Source: Ashinkailepas kermadecensis (taxonomy: Eukaryota; Arthropoda; Thecostraca; Neolepadidae). From it: a DNA stretch of 64,000 nucleotides. Both the position numbers and the translations under genes were made by a program. The DNA is taken from positions 278,023 through 342,022 of the forward strand of contig JAOTOM010004569.1 in the NCBI GenBank assembly GCA_034440615.1, read 5' to 3'. Positions 1-11,765 of this stretch are shown one piece after another. The first letter of the stretch is position 1. Each line of letters opens with the position of its first letter. A model generated the notes under the pieces. It ran no database searches. It had not been told where the DNA came from and worked only from the letters and a program-made list of their open reading frames with translations.

Positions 1-834
1 TACTCGCATCAAAAAGGCCAAATTAAGCAAGTTCATTCTCGATTGCACAGCCATCTGGTGGTGAATGATGAAACTTCATATTTCTGGACAAACAGCATGT
101 GTGAGGTGACATTTTTAATCAGCTCAACGGAACAAGGCGTTTGGCATATATAATTGATACCCTCCAGCACAATGGCTATCTGCAAACATCGCATTTATGA
201 GTGGGGGTGGGGTGGGGGTGTCATTTGACTTACCACCATTTTGCTCTTGCCATAGCTCCGAAACTATTTGTGTGCCGCCATGCAAATTTGAATACATCTT
301 GTGCATATGAAGTGGTTGTACTACCGTGCATACATTTTCTATATAATAATATAATGACGTAATGCAATGATAATAATGCCACATTTGCCGCAAATACGAT
401 ATTTGTGCATATTTGACGGCAATCGTTCAAGTTTTAGATAACCGCTAATGTCGCTCAATACTTTCGAGGGTGTTTGGCGCAGGCAAACTATGGTACATTT
501 GAATAAATATTCAGGTACGAATGGAGCATGTTTAGGTACGATGGAGCATTACGTTGTGGTGACGTCATAGGCCTTATTTGTTCTCGTTTTATTGACAAAT
601 CGGTCGTGTTCATTTGTGACGTTGAAAAGGATGTCGGCATTGTGCTATCCAACGCGAAACTTGGTTCGTTCCATTACTTGTGAGAGCGTATTTAAACAAT
701 GGCAAGGTTGTCATTATATTGTATGGGATTTCATTTACATTTTATGGGAAGAGCAGTAAAAAGCGAGCATACAAATCTTGATTTTACAACATGAATATAT
801 AATTATGTTCCTAGATTTGGATGTAATAGGTTGC
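1..834. repeat. Dispersed repeat, copy A (partner 51691-52519)
   Basis: The first 834 bases match 51691-52519 almost throughout in the same orientation, with small indels and scattered substitutions. Both copies hold a G-rich run (about 198-218 here) and end at the same AGGTTGCA word. The left end lies outside the window. The short open frames inside are not conserved as proteins between the copies. No terminal inverted repeats or coding domain are visible, so the class is unknown. Confidence 0.85.
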
Positions 835-907
835 ATTTATATTGTTCCGTATTTGTATGAATCTAGAGATAATAGAGGGAACTTTCGGTACAATCGCAGA
901 TATTTGC

Positions 908-1211
908 GGGCCCGGTCGCCAAGTTGGTTAGAGCGCTGGCCTGCACTGGTCTCCCCTGTCCTGGCAAGACAGGGTTTGAGTCGTTTCGCGTGCTCACATT
1001 TAGCACCCGGCTGGGAGGGTCAGCTGGCAGCTGGCCCGATAAGGTCGGGTACGAGCTACCGGGCGGCCGTGTCGGTGCATTGACTGCACGTTAAACTCTC
1101 GGCCAAAATTCTGCCGTTGAACTGAAATTCATGGATCCGGTAGTGTGAGCCAGGGTTCATGCAACAAGCTCTGCTTAGCAATAGGACCTTGGTTCATAAA
1201 GCCACCCCAGC
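908..1211 (+). mobile_element. tRNA-derived SINE, type II, copy 1
   Basis: A tRNA-like head carries a box A (AGTTGGTTAGAGCGC near 921) and a degenerate box B (GGTTTGAGTC near 971). The body is shared with 5628-5935 and, in part, with 49703-49912. The tail ends in AGCCACCCCAGCA. This is the layout of a polymerase III SINE. No clear target-site duplication was found. Confidence 0.75.
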
Positions 1212-2343
1212 AAGGATTCGGACTCAATACAAATGTCGAATAAGATAAGCCATGACATGACTCATCATCTACTCAAACTGACGATTCATACCATATAAAT
1301 GGCGAAGGAAGCGAATGAAATGCGTGTAAATATAATGATAATATAACTTCCATATACCCAACAAGTTTGTTGCTGGGTATGTCATCCATTATGCCGCACG
1401 TTTCGTGAGGGAAAAAATATATCGCACTTCAGAAAAACGCACGATTTTCCATCAGTGGCGAATGTTTATGAAACCCGAAATAAGACACTGTATATTTTCC
1501 GTGACGGGAATGCTATTTTACATCAGTCACGGTTATTTATTCATGCAACTCGCCTCAGAACTGTGTTTACAGACAATCGGCAATGCTGCAATAGTAGCCA
1601 GTTACTAATCCTCAGTGGGGGCGGTAATCACATCAAAACGTGCTTGTTGAAGGAAGGTAAAAATGTCTCCAGACGCCACGACCTCAGAGTCGTTCTCTAG
1701 TAGCGTTAACAAAGAAATGTCCGCGTTCGGCCATCCTAAATCCGCCGTCGTAGCGATTCCAACGGCAAGCCACCTACCAAAACATGATATACGTGACATA
1801 CGTATATCACGTACATCAAGCGAGTTAAAACAAAGTGGGCGTACAGGTCGGTCACCACCAGTCAGCATGTAGATATACGTCGCGAAGGCATTCTATATCC
1901 TCAATCGGCAGAGCATTGCTTCCTCACATCGCGGTGCCCGGTGCGAGGATTGCCACAGTCCTAGTGCCGGCTTCAGAACCCTCAGCTGAATACACAGTTC
2001 TAGGCTCGTTGCCATTCTGACCGTCTGATAATATAGGACATAAGCCTGCTGGAGGAAGCAGTAAAGGAAACTCAATGTCATTGCTGATAGCGTATTTAGC
2101 GACTATATCAGCATTCTATTTCTATCAAGTCCAACATGGCTGGGGATCCAGCAAAATACGATAGTTTCGTCTAGGCAAATTATGGATTTGAAGACCCGTA
2201 AAATCCTGTGGACAAGCTATACTGGTTGAAAGACCGATTGCTCAATTAATTAATTAATTGCCCAAGGACTGCTCGAGGAATTAGTGGTGAAAACCACGTG
2301 GCTTGTGGACCGGTCAATAAGGATAAAATAAAGAGCTTGCAGT
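1212..2343. other. No gene recognised; contains a perfect short palindrome
   Basis: No recognisable protein, RNA gene or named repeat. A perfect 10-bp inverted repeat (TGATATACGT, 5-base spacer, ACGTATATCA) lies at 1785-1809. TTAATTAATTAATT is at 2245-2259. The short open frames have no recognisable composition. Confidence 0.5.
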
Positions 2344-2372
2344 TAGTTAATTAGTTATTTATTTGGAATTTA

Positions 2373-2405
2373 GGGCGTTTCGACCATTGTTCATCATTCA
2401 CGCCC
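2373..2405 (-). other. 3'-terminal hairpin of the Jockey-type LINE
   Basis: On the minus strand GGGCGT at the 5' side pairs perfectly with ACGCCC at the 3' side, followed by TAAATTCCAAATAAATAACT and a TAAC-type tail (to about 2344). It begins 40 nt beyond the stop codon of the LINE C-terminal frame, so it is the element's 3' UTR. The same hairpin and tail recur as solo insertions and in SINE tails elsewhere in the window. Confidence 0.7.
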
Positions 2406-2444
2406 ATAACTTTTACACTAATGCTTCATTGCTGAAAAGGACTT

Positions 2445-3317
2445 TTACCTCGGTGTGTAGGTGGTTTTGAATCCAACCGCTGATAGGTAACGGAACAAGT
2501 TCCTCGAATGTGCTAGTTTTGAATTGTTCCCCAGAATGTCTTCATATATCAGACCACTCAAGTTACTCCCGTAAAACATTCTGCGTTCCCGTGCAAAGTA
2601 CTGGCACGTGAGTAGTACGTGGCGCACGGTCAGAGTTTCCGGACAGCGGGGACACTGCGGTCTGTCCCTCCAGCAGAGGTAGCGATGGGTAGCGTAGGTG
2701 TGCCCGATGAGTGGTACGTGGCGCACGGTCAGAGTTTCCGGACAGCGGGGACACTGCGGTCTGTCCTCCCCACAGAGGAGGTAGCGATGGGTATTGTAGG
2801 TGTGCCCGATGAGTGGTACGTGGCGCACCGTCAGAGTTTCCGGACAGCGGGGACACTGCGGTCTGTCCCTCCCGCAGAGGTAGCGATGGGTAGCGTAGGT
2901 GTGCCCGATGAGTGGTACGTGGCGCACCGTCAGAGTTTCCGGACAGCGGGGACACTGCGGTCTGTCCCTCCAGCAGAGGTAGCGATGGGTATTGTATGTG
3001 TGCCCGATGAGTGGTACGTGGCGCACGGTCAGAGTTTCCGGACAGCGGGGACACTGCGGTCTGTCCCTCCAGCAGAGGTAGCGATGGGTATTGTAGGTGT
3101 GCCCGATGAGTGGTACGTGGCGCACGGTCAGAGTTTCCGGACAGCGGGGACACTGCGGTCTGTCCTCCCCACAGAGGAGGTAGCGATGGGTAGCGTAGGT
3201 GTGCCCGATGAGTGGTACGTGGCGCACGGTCAGAGTTTCCGGACAGCGGGGACACTGCGGTCTGTCCTCCCCACAGAGGAGGTAGCGATGGGTAGCGTAG
3301 GTGTGCCCGATGCGCAT
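2445..3317 (-). pseudogene. LINE ORF2 C-terminal region with a Cys/His motif module duplicated about seven times
   Basis: This 290-codon frame is the C-terminus of a Jockey-type non-LTR retrotransposon ORF2. Its last module reads RPQCPRCPETLTVRHVLLTC, a C-x2-C-x8-H-x4-C arrangement typical after the RNase H domain, and then runs into YLSAVGF near the stop. Upstream, the module RIGHTYATHRYLL...CPRCPETLTVRHV is repeated about seven times in units of 96-102 bp. In all repeats but the last the final Cys is lost, because the sequence jumps back from RHVPL to IGHTY. The other two strand-specific frames across the array are translations of the same repeat. The array probably arose by replication slippage after the element became inactive, though the frame stays open throughout. 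Confidence 0.85.
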
Positions 3318-3384
3318 CCTACACAGTGTAACCTCACCTGATCTGGACCCACGCAGGCACGGTGCGCAATGTCCTAGGTGAGGT

Positions 3385-3933
3385 TTAATTGCACGTATCT
3401 ATTGTTAGCTTCTCTATACCAGGCCTTTTGCCACTTGTTAAGTATGAAACTTGTGATCCCAGAGAAGTGATCCCTGGCAGGAAGTGCGTGGGCGTGGGTT
3501 CTGTGCTGCCCACTTCGCCGCAGCGTCCGCACGCCCGTTGCCGGACACCCCGATGTGGCTCGGGATCCAGCACAAGCGAACATTTTGTTCCGTGTCGCTC
3601 TAATGTAGTAAGGCGTATGAGGATGTCAAGTAGTAGAGGGTCAGAGGAATAAAATTCGGTCAGCGCCAAAAGGCTGCTAAGAGAATCAGATAAGATCACA
3701 TATAGGGTGTCCTGTGATATCTCTGTGAATGATAGTGCCTTTAAAATCGCGATTAGCTCTGAGCTATACACAGAGACGTAGGCGGGCAAACTGAAGGAAC
3801 GTACATCGGTACCGCAAACAAAAGCACAGCCTGCTCCTCTTGGAGCCATCGGTGGAAATCCGTGTGCGTCCTCGGTAAGCATCCAGGTGCTCCATTGTTC
3901 TCGACAGGCTAAGTTCTGACAGGGATAAATCAA
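3385..3933 (-). pseudogene. LINE ORF2 RNase H domain relic (Jockey-type)
   Basis: The translation carries an RNase H-like stretch: GCAFVCGTDVRSFSLP, then SVYSSELIAILKAL (catalytic Glu strand), then VILSDSLSSLLAL (catalytic Asp strand). The region that would hold the C-terminal catalytic Asp (ERAD type) is present in another frame near 3530, so there is at least one frameshift. It lies between the reverse transcriptase relic (4140-4952) and the Cys/His C-terminus (2445-3317) on the same strand, the domain order expected of RNase H-bearing Jockey/I-type LINEs. It is inactive because of frameshifts. Confidence 0.85.
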
Positions 3934-4139
3934 TCAATCCCTTTGCGCATGACAGACATGGATAAATAAATTGTAGGCGAAATCAGCTTCCAGGGTGGTA
4001 TTAGTAATTTCTGGGCTCTTATCACTCGGTGCATTCTGGTTCGACTTTTCCTGAAGCCCCATTCGAATGCAAAATGGGGCTGTCCTCTGACTCCGCCCGC
4101 TCGAAAAGAGCGCCAAGATGCGGCGGGAGAAGACTGCTT

Positions 4140-4952
4140 CTTATGTCGGGTGTGTGGGAAACTGACGCAGCCTGCAAGCATATCGCAAGCCTAGCATTTC
4201 TCGTCTCAGTGCCAGCGAAGGTTCGTTGGCCTCTGCTTCCAGGCTAGCGACCGGTGAAAAATAAAACATCCTTAATTTTAGAGCGCACGAACGACCGATC
4301 GTACGAAGCATCCAGATATATATATAGATAGATATAACGACCAGACAGATGGATCTGTTTGCTCCACACGAGCATCTGGAGACAGTGCTCATCGCCTGCA
4401 GTCTCTGCACACTTCTGCGCAAGGTCGTTGATGTGGGTGCTGTATGTTAGTCGGCGGTCCATCCACACATCTAGGAACTTGGCAGCTGGCTTCAATGGAA
4501 TATGGTGTCCGTTCATCATAATCACCGGATCGGTGCCAGAAAGGGTTTAGGCAGAAGTGAACAGCGGTGGTCTTCGACATGGACATAGCGAGACCTGTTT
4601 TGTCGCACCAATCCTGCACAGTCCCGACAGCCAGCTGGAGTTGTCTCTCTACCTTGTGCACAGTGCGCGAAGAACGCCACACGACGAAATCATCCACGAA
4701 TAGCACTTTCCCTGCGGCAGTTCCAAATGAAGCACCCACATCGTTGATGGCAATAGCAAACAATGCAACACTCAATACACATCCCTGCGGGACTCCGTCA
4801 ACTTGTTGGGACGTGCCAGAGAGGACGATATGGCGACAAGTGATGTGATGTGACTCAACGGTGATGACAGCAGTATATGAGGTTCCAAAATACAGGAATT
4901 TTCGGGCGGCTGCCTGCGTTGTTTGTATTACTGGAGGAGGACGAAATACCAT
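4140..4952 (-). pseudogene. LINE ORF2 reverse transcriptase relic, 5'-truncated
   Basis: The minus strand encodes the palm of a non-LTR reverse transcriptase. DGVPQGCVLSVALFAIAIND is the conserved GxPQGxxLSP-like block, followed by KVLFVDDFVVW, where FVDD stands for the catalytic YxDD box. The thumb follows in another frame (PAAKFLDVWMDRRLTYSTHI, 4244-4525). A third frame near 4140-4250 has LEAEANEPSLALRREMLGLR, the usual linker between RT and RNase H. The fingers and endonuclease are missing, so the copy is 5'-truncated near 4950. A short TA/GATA microsatellite lies at 4314-4337. The copy is dead. Confidence 0.87.
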
Positions 4953-5627
4953 TTTAAGCCCTTTTTCCTACTAAAATATATAGATGACGTGCACAACTTT
5001 AGTGTGGTCTAGTCGGGATTCCACTCTTAAAGCTGTAGTCAGCATGATGATGGTAATGGTCAGCACGACTGGCGTCGGTGAAACGGCTGTTCTTCTGCAT
5101 TCCAAGCAGCAGCCGAGTCACAATGACCCGGCGATTCTCAGTAGGTCATTTACGCGCTCCAGACGCGCTCTGCACCGAGGCTCCGATACGCAATATGAAT
5201 ATCACCGCAGCACCGAATCCATCACGCAGCAGGCACGTCGGAAAACCCCACCGTCAGTCGGCCACCTCTAAACCCTGCTACGCATCTGACTTCACAAACT
5301 GGCCCAAGAGGCGCACCAGTCAGCTGGCCCGCACGCACACACGCACACACACACACACACACACACAAGCACACCAGAACCGGCTTCCACATGATCTCAA
5401 ACGACCAGAGCTCTTGGCCACTCGATAGCCAAGGTTGGCTGCGCACAAAAGTGAGTCATTCATGGGACAATGCATGCATGGGGATTTCCAAAGAAGATGG
5501 GTTCTTCTGCAAAGCATTCGACTGCTGTGAGGGCGTCCGCATCTCGCGCACTGTGCATATATATCCCGCATCATCACACAGCAGGCATCCCAGGGCCAGG
5601 GGTTCACACACGTTTCTATCCCAGCCG
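4953..5627. other. No gene recognised; includes a CA microsatellite
   Basis: The only structure seen is a (CA)n run at about 5330-5367. Open frames across it (for example 5078-5428) are low-complexity translations. Confidence 0.6.
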
Positions 5628-5935
5628 CCACCGGTAACTCAATTGGTCAGAGCGCTGGCCAGCATTGGTCGGCCCTGTCCTGGCAGGACAGGGTTGTAGT
5701 CGCTTCACGCGCTAGCATTTAGTCCTCGGCCGAGTGTCAGTTGGGAACTGACCCGACACAACCAGGGACGAGCTACCCGGGCGGCCGTGTCGGTGCATTG
5801 GCGGCATGGTATACCTCTCGGTCAAAATACTGCCATCGAACTGCAATTCACGAATCGAGTGGTGGGGCCAGGGTTCACGCAATACGCTCTGCTTAGCAAT
5901 TGGATCCCGGTCCATACAGTCACCCCAGCATTATT
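5628..5935 (+). mobile_element. tRNA-derived SINE, type II, copy 2
   Basis: Box A-like ACTCAATTGGTCAGAGCGC near 5637 and box B-like GGTTGTAGTC near 5692. The sequence then follows copy 1 (908-1211) to the shared end CCACCCAGCA-type tail. The body contains the shared words GAGCTACCCGGGCGGCCGTG and CAGGGTTCACGCAA. Confidence 0.75.
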
Positions 5936-6059
5936 TTTATTGACGCAGCTTTCTACCAAATTTATTCACCAATTTCTTCCGACAAGAGGTAGGGTTCTGC
6001 GTGTACGCCATCCTAAAATGCGGAAACTATGCAGCGGGTGGCGACCGGGCGCTTCACAA

Positions 6060-6500
6060 CCCCGCAACGGGCCTGCTGGCTGCATTGACATCATCACACG
6101 GGAGCGTTACGACCATGCAGCAGGCCTGTGGTGCCGGTGACCTCGTCACGACCCTGCAGAAGGCCTGCTGGTGCCGGTGACCTCGTCACGACCCTGCAGC
6201 AGGTCTGCTGGTGTAACTGACCTCGTCACACGAGAGCATCACGACCTAAGAGGCCTGCTAGTGTCGGTGACTCGTCACGACCTATAGACGCCTGCTGGTG
6301 CCGGTGACCCGTCCGACCCTGCAGAAGGCCTGCTGGTGCCGGTGACCTCGTCACGACCCTGCAGCAGCTGCTGGTGCCCGACCTCGTCACACGAGGACAC
6401 TGCAGGCCTGCGGGCCGGTGACCTCGTCACGACCCTGCAGAAGGCCTGCTGGTGCCGGGGACCCCCCCCCGACCCTCCAGCAGGTCTCCTGGTGTAACTG
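6060..6500. repeat. Degenerate tandem repeat, about 40-bp unit
   Basis: Roughly nine units built on GGCCTGCTGGTGCCGGTGAC followed by CTCGTCACGACCCTGCAGAA. Units vary in length by indels and degrade into C and G homopolymers near 6460-6540. The open frame on the minus strand is a translation of the array. Confidence 0.8.
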
Positions 6501-7066
6501 ACCCCCTCCCCCATGGTCAACCGAGGGGCCCCAGGGGGGGGCTCAGGTCTGGTCGTGCGAACGATTGCAACGATATGGCGGCATAATGTAATACTAATGA
6601 GGCCGGCCATGGAAGCACGATGGGCTGGATAATTTCTTTAGAACTCGGGATAAAGCATTGGCTAGGGTGCCACGGTATTTTCTCGTCTTATAGTATCTTC
6701 ACTTTATAGGCGTAGCCCAGATGGTCCCTGTGGCTCTTATTAAGCCTGAATACTTCATGACATGACATCTGAATCCAACGATTCAAAATGGCAAAATGCT
6801 ACCTCATTGGTAAATCATTGGTAAGCCATAAAAGATACAAACAAAGCCAATGCTTGGTAGGGAAGCAAAAAACGTTCGTGTGTAGTATAAAGCAAACAAA
6901 ATGTACATGGCTACACTACCCCCAGGCGAACCAATGTCTAATCTGTGCATGCACACGTTTGTGACAAACACAAACTGGAATCTGACGTAGGGACGGAGGG
7001 AAAGGGGGAGGGGCGGTCAGCCACAATGGGAGTTGTATTCACGTATTATTAGTATCATGATAATTC

Positions 7067-7129
<63 letters not shown>

Positions 7130-7444
7130 TATCACATTATGTATAATTGCACTATTAGTCAATCTTGTTTTTTTGCATTCAGTCATTCAACCTTCAGAAA
7201 AAAAACAAATTCAGGTGTAGTTCGATACAATTCATATGAAATGGATGAATACCTCAAGCATGAACATGCTTTCGAGAAACACCGTCGGATGATCTTTGAC
7301 CAGTGCCGCACTCAGACTTGACCTGCTGATTACACCTCGATTGGGATTCACTAGCGAACACATCAAGGCGAATATCCGTCTGCAATTGCAATTTACCACG
7401 TGGGTTTGCCTTCGGTATCATAGAAGTTCATCATCCTTTGTTAA
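6501..7444. other. No gene recognised; contains a TA microsatellite
   Basis: A (TA)n tract of about 60 bp occupies 7069-7128. The flanks carry no recognised coding sequence. Confidence 0.6.
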
Positions 7445-7619
7445 GGGGCGTCGGCAGCTCAGTGGTGTTAAGATGAGCGTCGGAATCGGAAGCGGGGAAT
7501 CTAACCCCGTTTTACGGGGTTCGATTCCCCGCAATGCCCACTCTTTCTGCCAAGGTGAGAGGCAGGCGACGCCATGTGGCCTCAACTGCTGAGTGCGTCG
7601 TAAAACCACAATCCAACCA
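7445..7619 (+). mobile_element. tRNA-derived SINE, type I, copy 1
   Basis: The tRNA-like head (7445-7541) is well preserved. Acceptor strands GGGCGT and ATGCCC pair, box A is GCAGCTCAGTGGTG, and the T arm CGGGGTTCGATTCCCCG has a perfect 5-bp stem. The tail holds a hairpin with CGACGC pairing with GCGTCG, then TAAAACCACAATCCAACC. The same head-tail plan appears at 15722-15931 and, with a different tRNA-like head, at 12779-12943. The tail makes this a SINE and not a functional tRNA gene. Confidence 0.85.
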
Positions 7620-7939
7620 TTCGTCGCTAACAAAATGTTACCCAGCACATGGAAACATTGCAGATATCCCAATTGATCTACCAGAGATATATTTTCAACT
7701 AAATTGGTGGTAGGAGGGGCAAGCAATGTATCAGGTCGTACACTTCAAAACAGAAGCAGCTTCCAATTTAATGGATCCTGTGCAAAGCCGCAGAGAAGTG
7801 GTTACTCCGGGTCAATGCCTTCCCAAGAGTTCACCCAAACCTCTGAATTCATCACCATCGGCCGGATTTTCCTGCCGTGTTTTCGCGGCGAGCCGGACAC
7901 CACCGACTGTTGGTATGGGTGCGCCGCCGGCGCAACCAA

Positions 7940-8140
7940 TCCAGTGCCACCGACCTCGTCTCGATCCTGCAGCAGGGCCAGACCCTGACCCTGACCTCGC
8001 CACGACTCTACAGCAGGGCCAGACCCTGACCACTGACCACGTCACGACCCTGCGGCAGGGCCAGACCCTGACCTCATCACGACCCTGCAGCAGGGCCAGA
8101 TCTGATCCTGACCCTGACCCTGACCCTGAGCCGGACGCCA
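7940..8140. repeat. Degenerate GC-rich tandem repeat
   Basis: Four to five units of 40-50 bp around CACGACCCTGCAGCAGGGCC followed by AGACCCTGACC. The unit is related in part to the array at 6060-6500, with which it shares CACGACCCTGCAGCAG. Open frames on both strands are translations of it. Confidence 0.75.
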
Positions 8141-9263
8141 CCGACTGTTGGCATGGGTGCTGCCGTGCCAATCAATCCAGTGCCAATCGATAGCCGGAGT
8201 TTGGCCTGACCCAGCACCGCCAGATCACCCACCCGCGGCCGAAGTGGCGCAGGAGCACCAAGTGCAGAACACACGATACGCTCATATAATATACAGTACA
8301 AACAACACAAACAGCACAGCATACGCTCACGGACAAATACACCGCAGCCGATTGTCTGACTGCTGGAATGTCATAGCATGCAGCACACACAGCGGCACGC
8401 CAATGTGCGAGTTGGCACGTACCAGCACGTGCCAGGCTGTAAGGCCGGTCAGCCTGCACGCTGATAAACTGTGGTAAACTGTAAAGTCCGACCAGTCGAC
8501 CGTCGTGCACACACGGCACAACAGTTCGCACGAGCGATTCGACGCAACGAAGCCGCCACGGTTCGGTTGTCAAGCCGTGATGAGGTGTATACGACAATGT
8601 TTCAAGTCCTGCTTCCTTCGCCTAAAATCAGACATGCCCTTCAACTTTTACCAGCTTCGATAACCTTATTTCCAATCGAATACCTGCACTTCGTGTTCAA
8701 AACAACTTTTTGTGGCGACACTTCCCACGTTAATGTTCCAACGTGTTTGACTGTGTTCCGATGTGTTTTAATTGGAGGCGCATGGAGAAGCACTGCAGGA
8801 GGAACCGTGTTCGTAAATTCTGCATCGAAGAACACCGGTTTTTATGAACCTTTGGGACATGAGGGGATGAATCACATTGGAAAGTTAACACTGGCTGTAG
8901 ATATTAATGTTACTACTAATAATAGTCAATACTGACCTGCTTCTCAAGGTGAGTAATTTTGTCAGTGCGCTACTCACCTCATCCTCACTGCACGCTTATC
9001 GCGCTGCGCCATGCTGGTTCTGGCAGTCAAATTCTCGGGGCGCAATGGGTTTTGCGGTGAGTTTTGGATTTAGGTTAGTCCGGTCTTCCCTGCAACAACG
9101 ATTGTACACCAACAGGGTAATACGCGGACGGGTAATACCACTGTGTTATTAATAATTATGATGAAACCGTCCGTCCAGACGCAACCGCTGCTTGCAACAT
9201 ACACATCTTTCACCTACGCACAGCCCTCAAGAAGAGGCGAACAAAGAGATATGCCTCCCCTAT
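8141..9263. other. No gene recognised
   Basis: No domain, RNA gene or repeat recognised. A 154-codon plus-strand frame (8471-8935) has mixed composition, no motif I recognise and no supporting context. Confidence 0.5.
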
Positions 9264-10914
9264 TACTGGCGGATCTAGCCCACCAGTTTGTGGGGTGGGG
9301 TGGGGGGGGAAACTTTCGGCACCAGCCCAACCCTACCCCGTCACCCCCCCCGCCAATGGCGTGCCTAGCACTTGCGTCAGAGGAGGGGGCAAACGGATTT
9401 TGAGGGTGCCGAACCTATAACTTTTTTTTGGTTTAAAAGCACCGTATTTCGACCACTATTTTTCAAAGGGGTCCATTAAAAATATAATTAGTGACAAAAT
9501 GAATTGTCCTGTGGAGGAGCCAAATCTACCACCATCGTTTCTGAGTTTCCGGAATTCAGCCCCAACTCCCCCACCCTGATCAAAGGTTTTATTTTGGTAT
9601 CCCTTGATAAGTCACCTCACACTAATTAAATTACACCTGTACAAATCACTTCAAAATGTAAAATTTTCCAATGTCAGGCATTCCATTTCATAACGTCCAG
9701 TCGCCGCCACGCCAACGTTCTTGCATGTGTACGCACTGCGCATTCGACGCATTAGCCACACTTCGTGCGATTCTACGGTGTCTGCCAGGCCTCTCAGGAT
9801 GTGTTTAGAGCTCCAGCCCATTTTTGTCAATGGCCTATATCTATTTGTATATTTTTGAGTCACTGGCTCTTGTAGGGGTTGCTGGGGATCTACCATGCCA
9901 CCGTCCTGGCAGACTTGTGCTCGACTCGAGTTGAATCAAGAATCGACTCATGAATCAATCATTTTTGGATGAGTCGAGAGTTGAATCAATTCTTTTCCCC
10001 AAAACATATTCTGAGTCACGAGTTGAATCACATCTTTCTTTTTGTTAAATGAGTTGAATCACGAGTCAACCACTTGAGTCACAATGAGTCATTTGAGTCT
10101 TGTGACTCAAATGAAAGTTATGAACAAATGATATAAAGCATGTATCTTTGTGAATAGTATGCCATAACACAAAGTAGGGAGTAAAAACACAGTATAATTA
10201 TTCATGCTTAGCATTATGATTGTCAACTTTTCAGCTGCCATTGAGTAAAGAATGATGAGCGCTTAAGTTATTTACCAAAAACGATAACAATAACTACAAA
10301 TAAGTATTAATGTTAAGCTTGGTAATCACAATCAGTATCATGCATGAGTCAATCCTAGTGCCAGGAACACAACACAGAAATGGGATGTGATTGTGAAAAA
10401 GAATATAGCACCGAAACGACCCTGGCATTTGCAACAGGTATTTGCACTGAATAAAATTGCGTTGGTATGTGTGACAATAACAAACCCAAGGTACCTTTAC
10501 TAGAAGGTAGATAGAAGTTTTCCTTCAAGCCCGCGTGACGTCATTCAGTTTTTTTTAAAGTATGGTATCAATTTGGTTGCAGAAGACTTTTATCAAATCA
10601 TACGCAATGGCCACTTTAATTTACTTCCTAACAAATATATTTGTCTTCTGCTCACCAGGTGAGTCATAATCTTGACCCATTCTTTCTAGTGAGCATTTGT
10701 CCCGACACATTTTATTCTTATGCATAGACAAGGTTGAATTTGTGCATTGTAATCGGGAATGTGGAGAGGAACATTTTGTAGTCATCCGGTATGGAGGATA
10801 TTTTTATTCAAACCTCATGCATCGTAACTCAATTTGCGCACAGTTCAGTGGATTTTGAGCACTTTTACTTGATCACAGCGGTTCGTTGTCAAAAGTTAAT
10901 AACTTAGGAAATTG

Positions 10915-11765
10915 GTAAATTTAGAGATCAAGGTAAATTTTGATTTTTTGGGAATTTTTGTATGTAATAGTATGCTTTCTGACGTGATGAAGACGATGCG
11001 ATCACTCATTTCACTCATTTTAAAATGATTACATTTAAGTCAATGTCGGTCGCTACAATTGATGACGTCATAGGCACAAGTAACCTAACCTAAGCTAACC
11101 TAGACTAAGATAATGTAGCATAATATATAAAATGTATCATAGCATAATATAATATAACCTAACCTAATCTAACCTAACGTAACCTAACCGGAAAACCAGA
11201 ATCCTCCGAAGCAAATTTTTCAGCCATGACGTCATCAAATGTGTGCGACATTGTATAGGTAACTTTAGTAAAAATACATACTAAACTTCAAGGAGTTTAG
11301 TAAATATTCTTATTAAACACACTTCCCCTCTTACTAAATATACATACTAAACCTTCGAGGATGTGTTGGACAGCACTGCCCTTAAATATTACAGCCTCGC
11401 AAGGAATTTTCGGCATTGGTCGTGTTGTGGACGCGTCGGTTTTGGAGTATTAATTATCGGAAATAAATGTCGAATTAGGCAGAAGCATAAAGTTCTCGAT
11501 GTCAAAGAGTATTAAATCTAGTGCATAAAGTGTTTAATTTCTTCTTTAACACGTCTATGACACACCAGGTACGGATGATTGTACGCGATGTGCTATATTT
11601 GTAGAGTAAGATTTTGATCGTTTATTTCTTTGCCAACTGAAAAGTAATCATTTGCGGAGAAAATGAGTGGTCGCATCGTGATTTTTACGTTAAAATACCA
11701 TGTATTCTGAATAAAAACTAAAAAGAATCAAAATTTACATTGATCTCCAATTATACCGGAAATTC
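10915..11765. repeat. Inverted pair of a dispersed module around telomere-like pentamers
   Basis: The sequence at 10915-11042 (reverse) and that at about 11638-11765 (forward) are inverted copies of a module containing AAGTAATCATTTGCGGAGAA and AATGAGTGGTCGCATCGT. Between them, 11089-11190 holds degenerate TAACC pentamers, the complement of the arthropod telomere unit TTAGG. The same module recurs near 39740-41500 and 56690-59060. Confidence 0.75.

Larger units (their letters stand above)
2344..4952 (-). mobile_element. Jockey-type LINE, 5'-truncated relic
   Basis: Composite of the RT, RNase H and Cys/His pieces listed separately, plus a 3' UTR of about 100 nt ending in the hairpin and tail at 2344-2405. 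Minus-strand order is RT, linker, RNase H, multiplied Cys/His module, stop, hairpin, tail. A second relic of the same or a sister family lies at 21839-22170. Confidence 0.85.

Noticed and set aside
2619..3341. 240-codon plus-strand repeat protein
   Set aside because: Antisense of the multiplied LINE module, whose minus-strand frame carries the recognisable motif.
5330..5367. Regulatory or recombination significance of the CA microsatellite
   Set aside because: Ordinary simple repeat with no associated gene.
7445..7541. Genuine tRNA gene
   Set aside because: The anticodon and variable region are expanded and a SINE tail follows; sister copies with the same plan exist.
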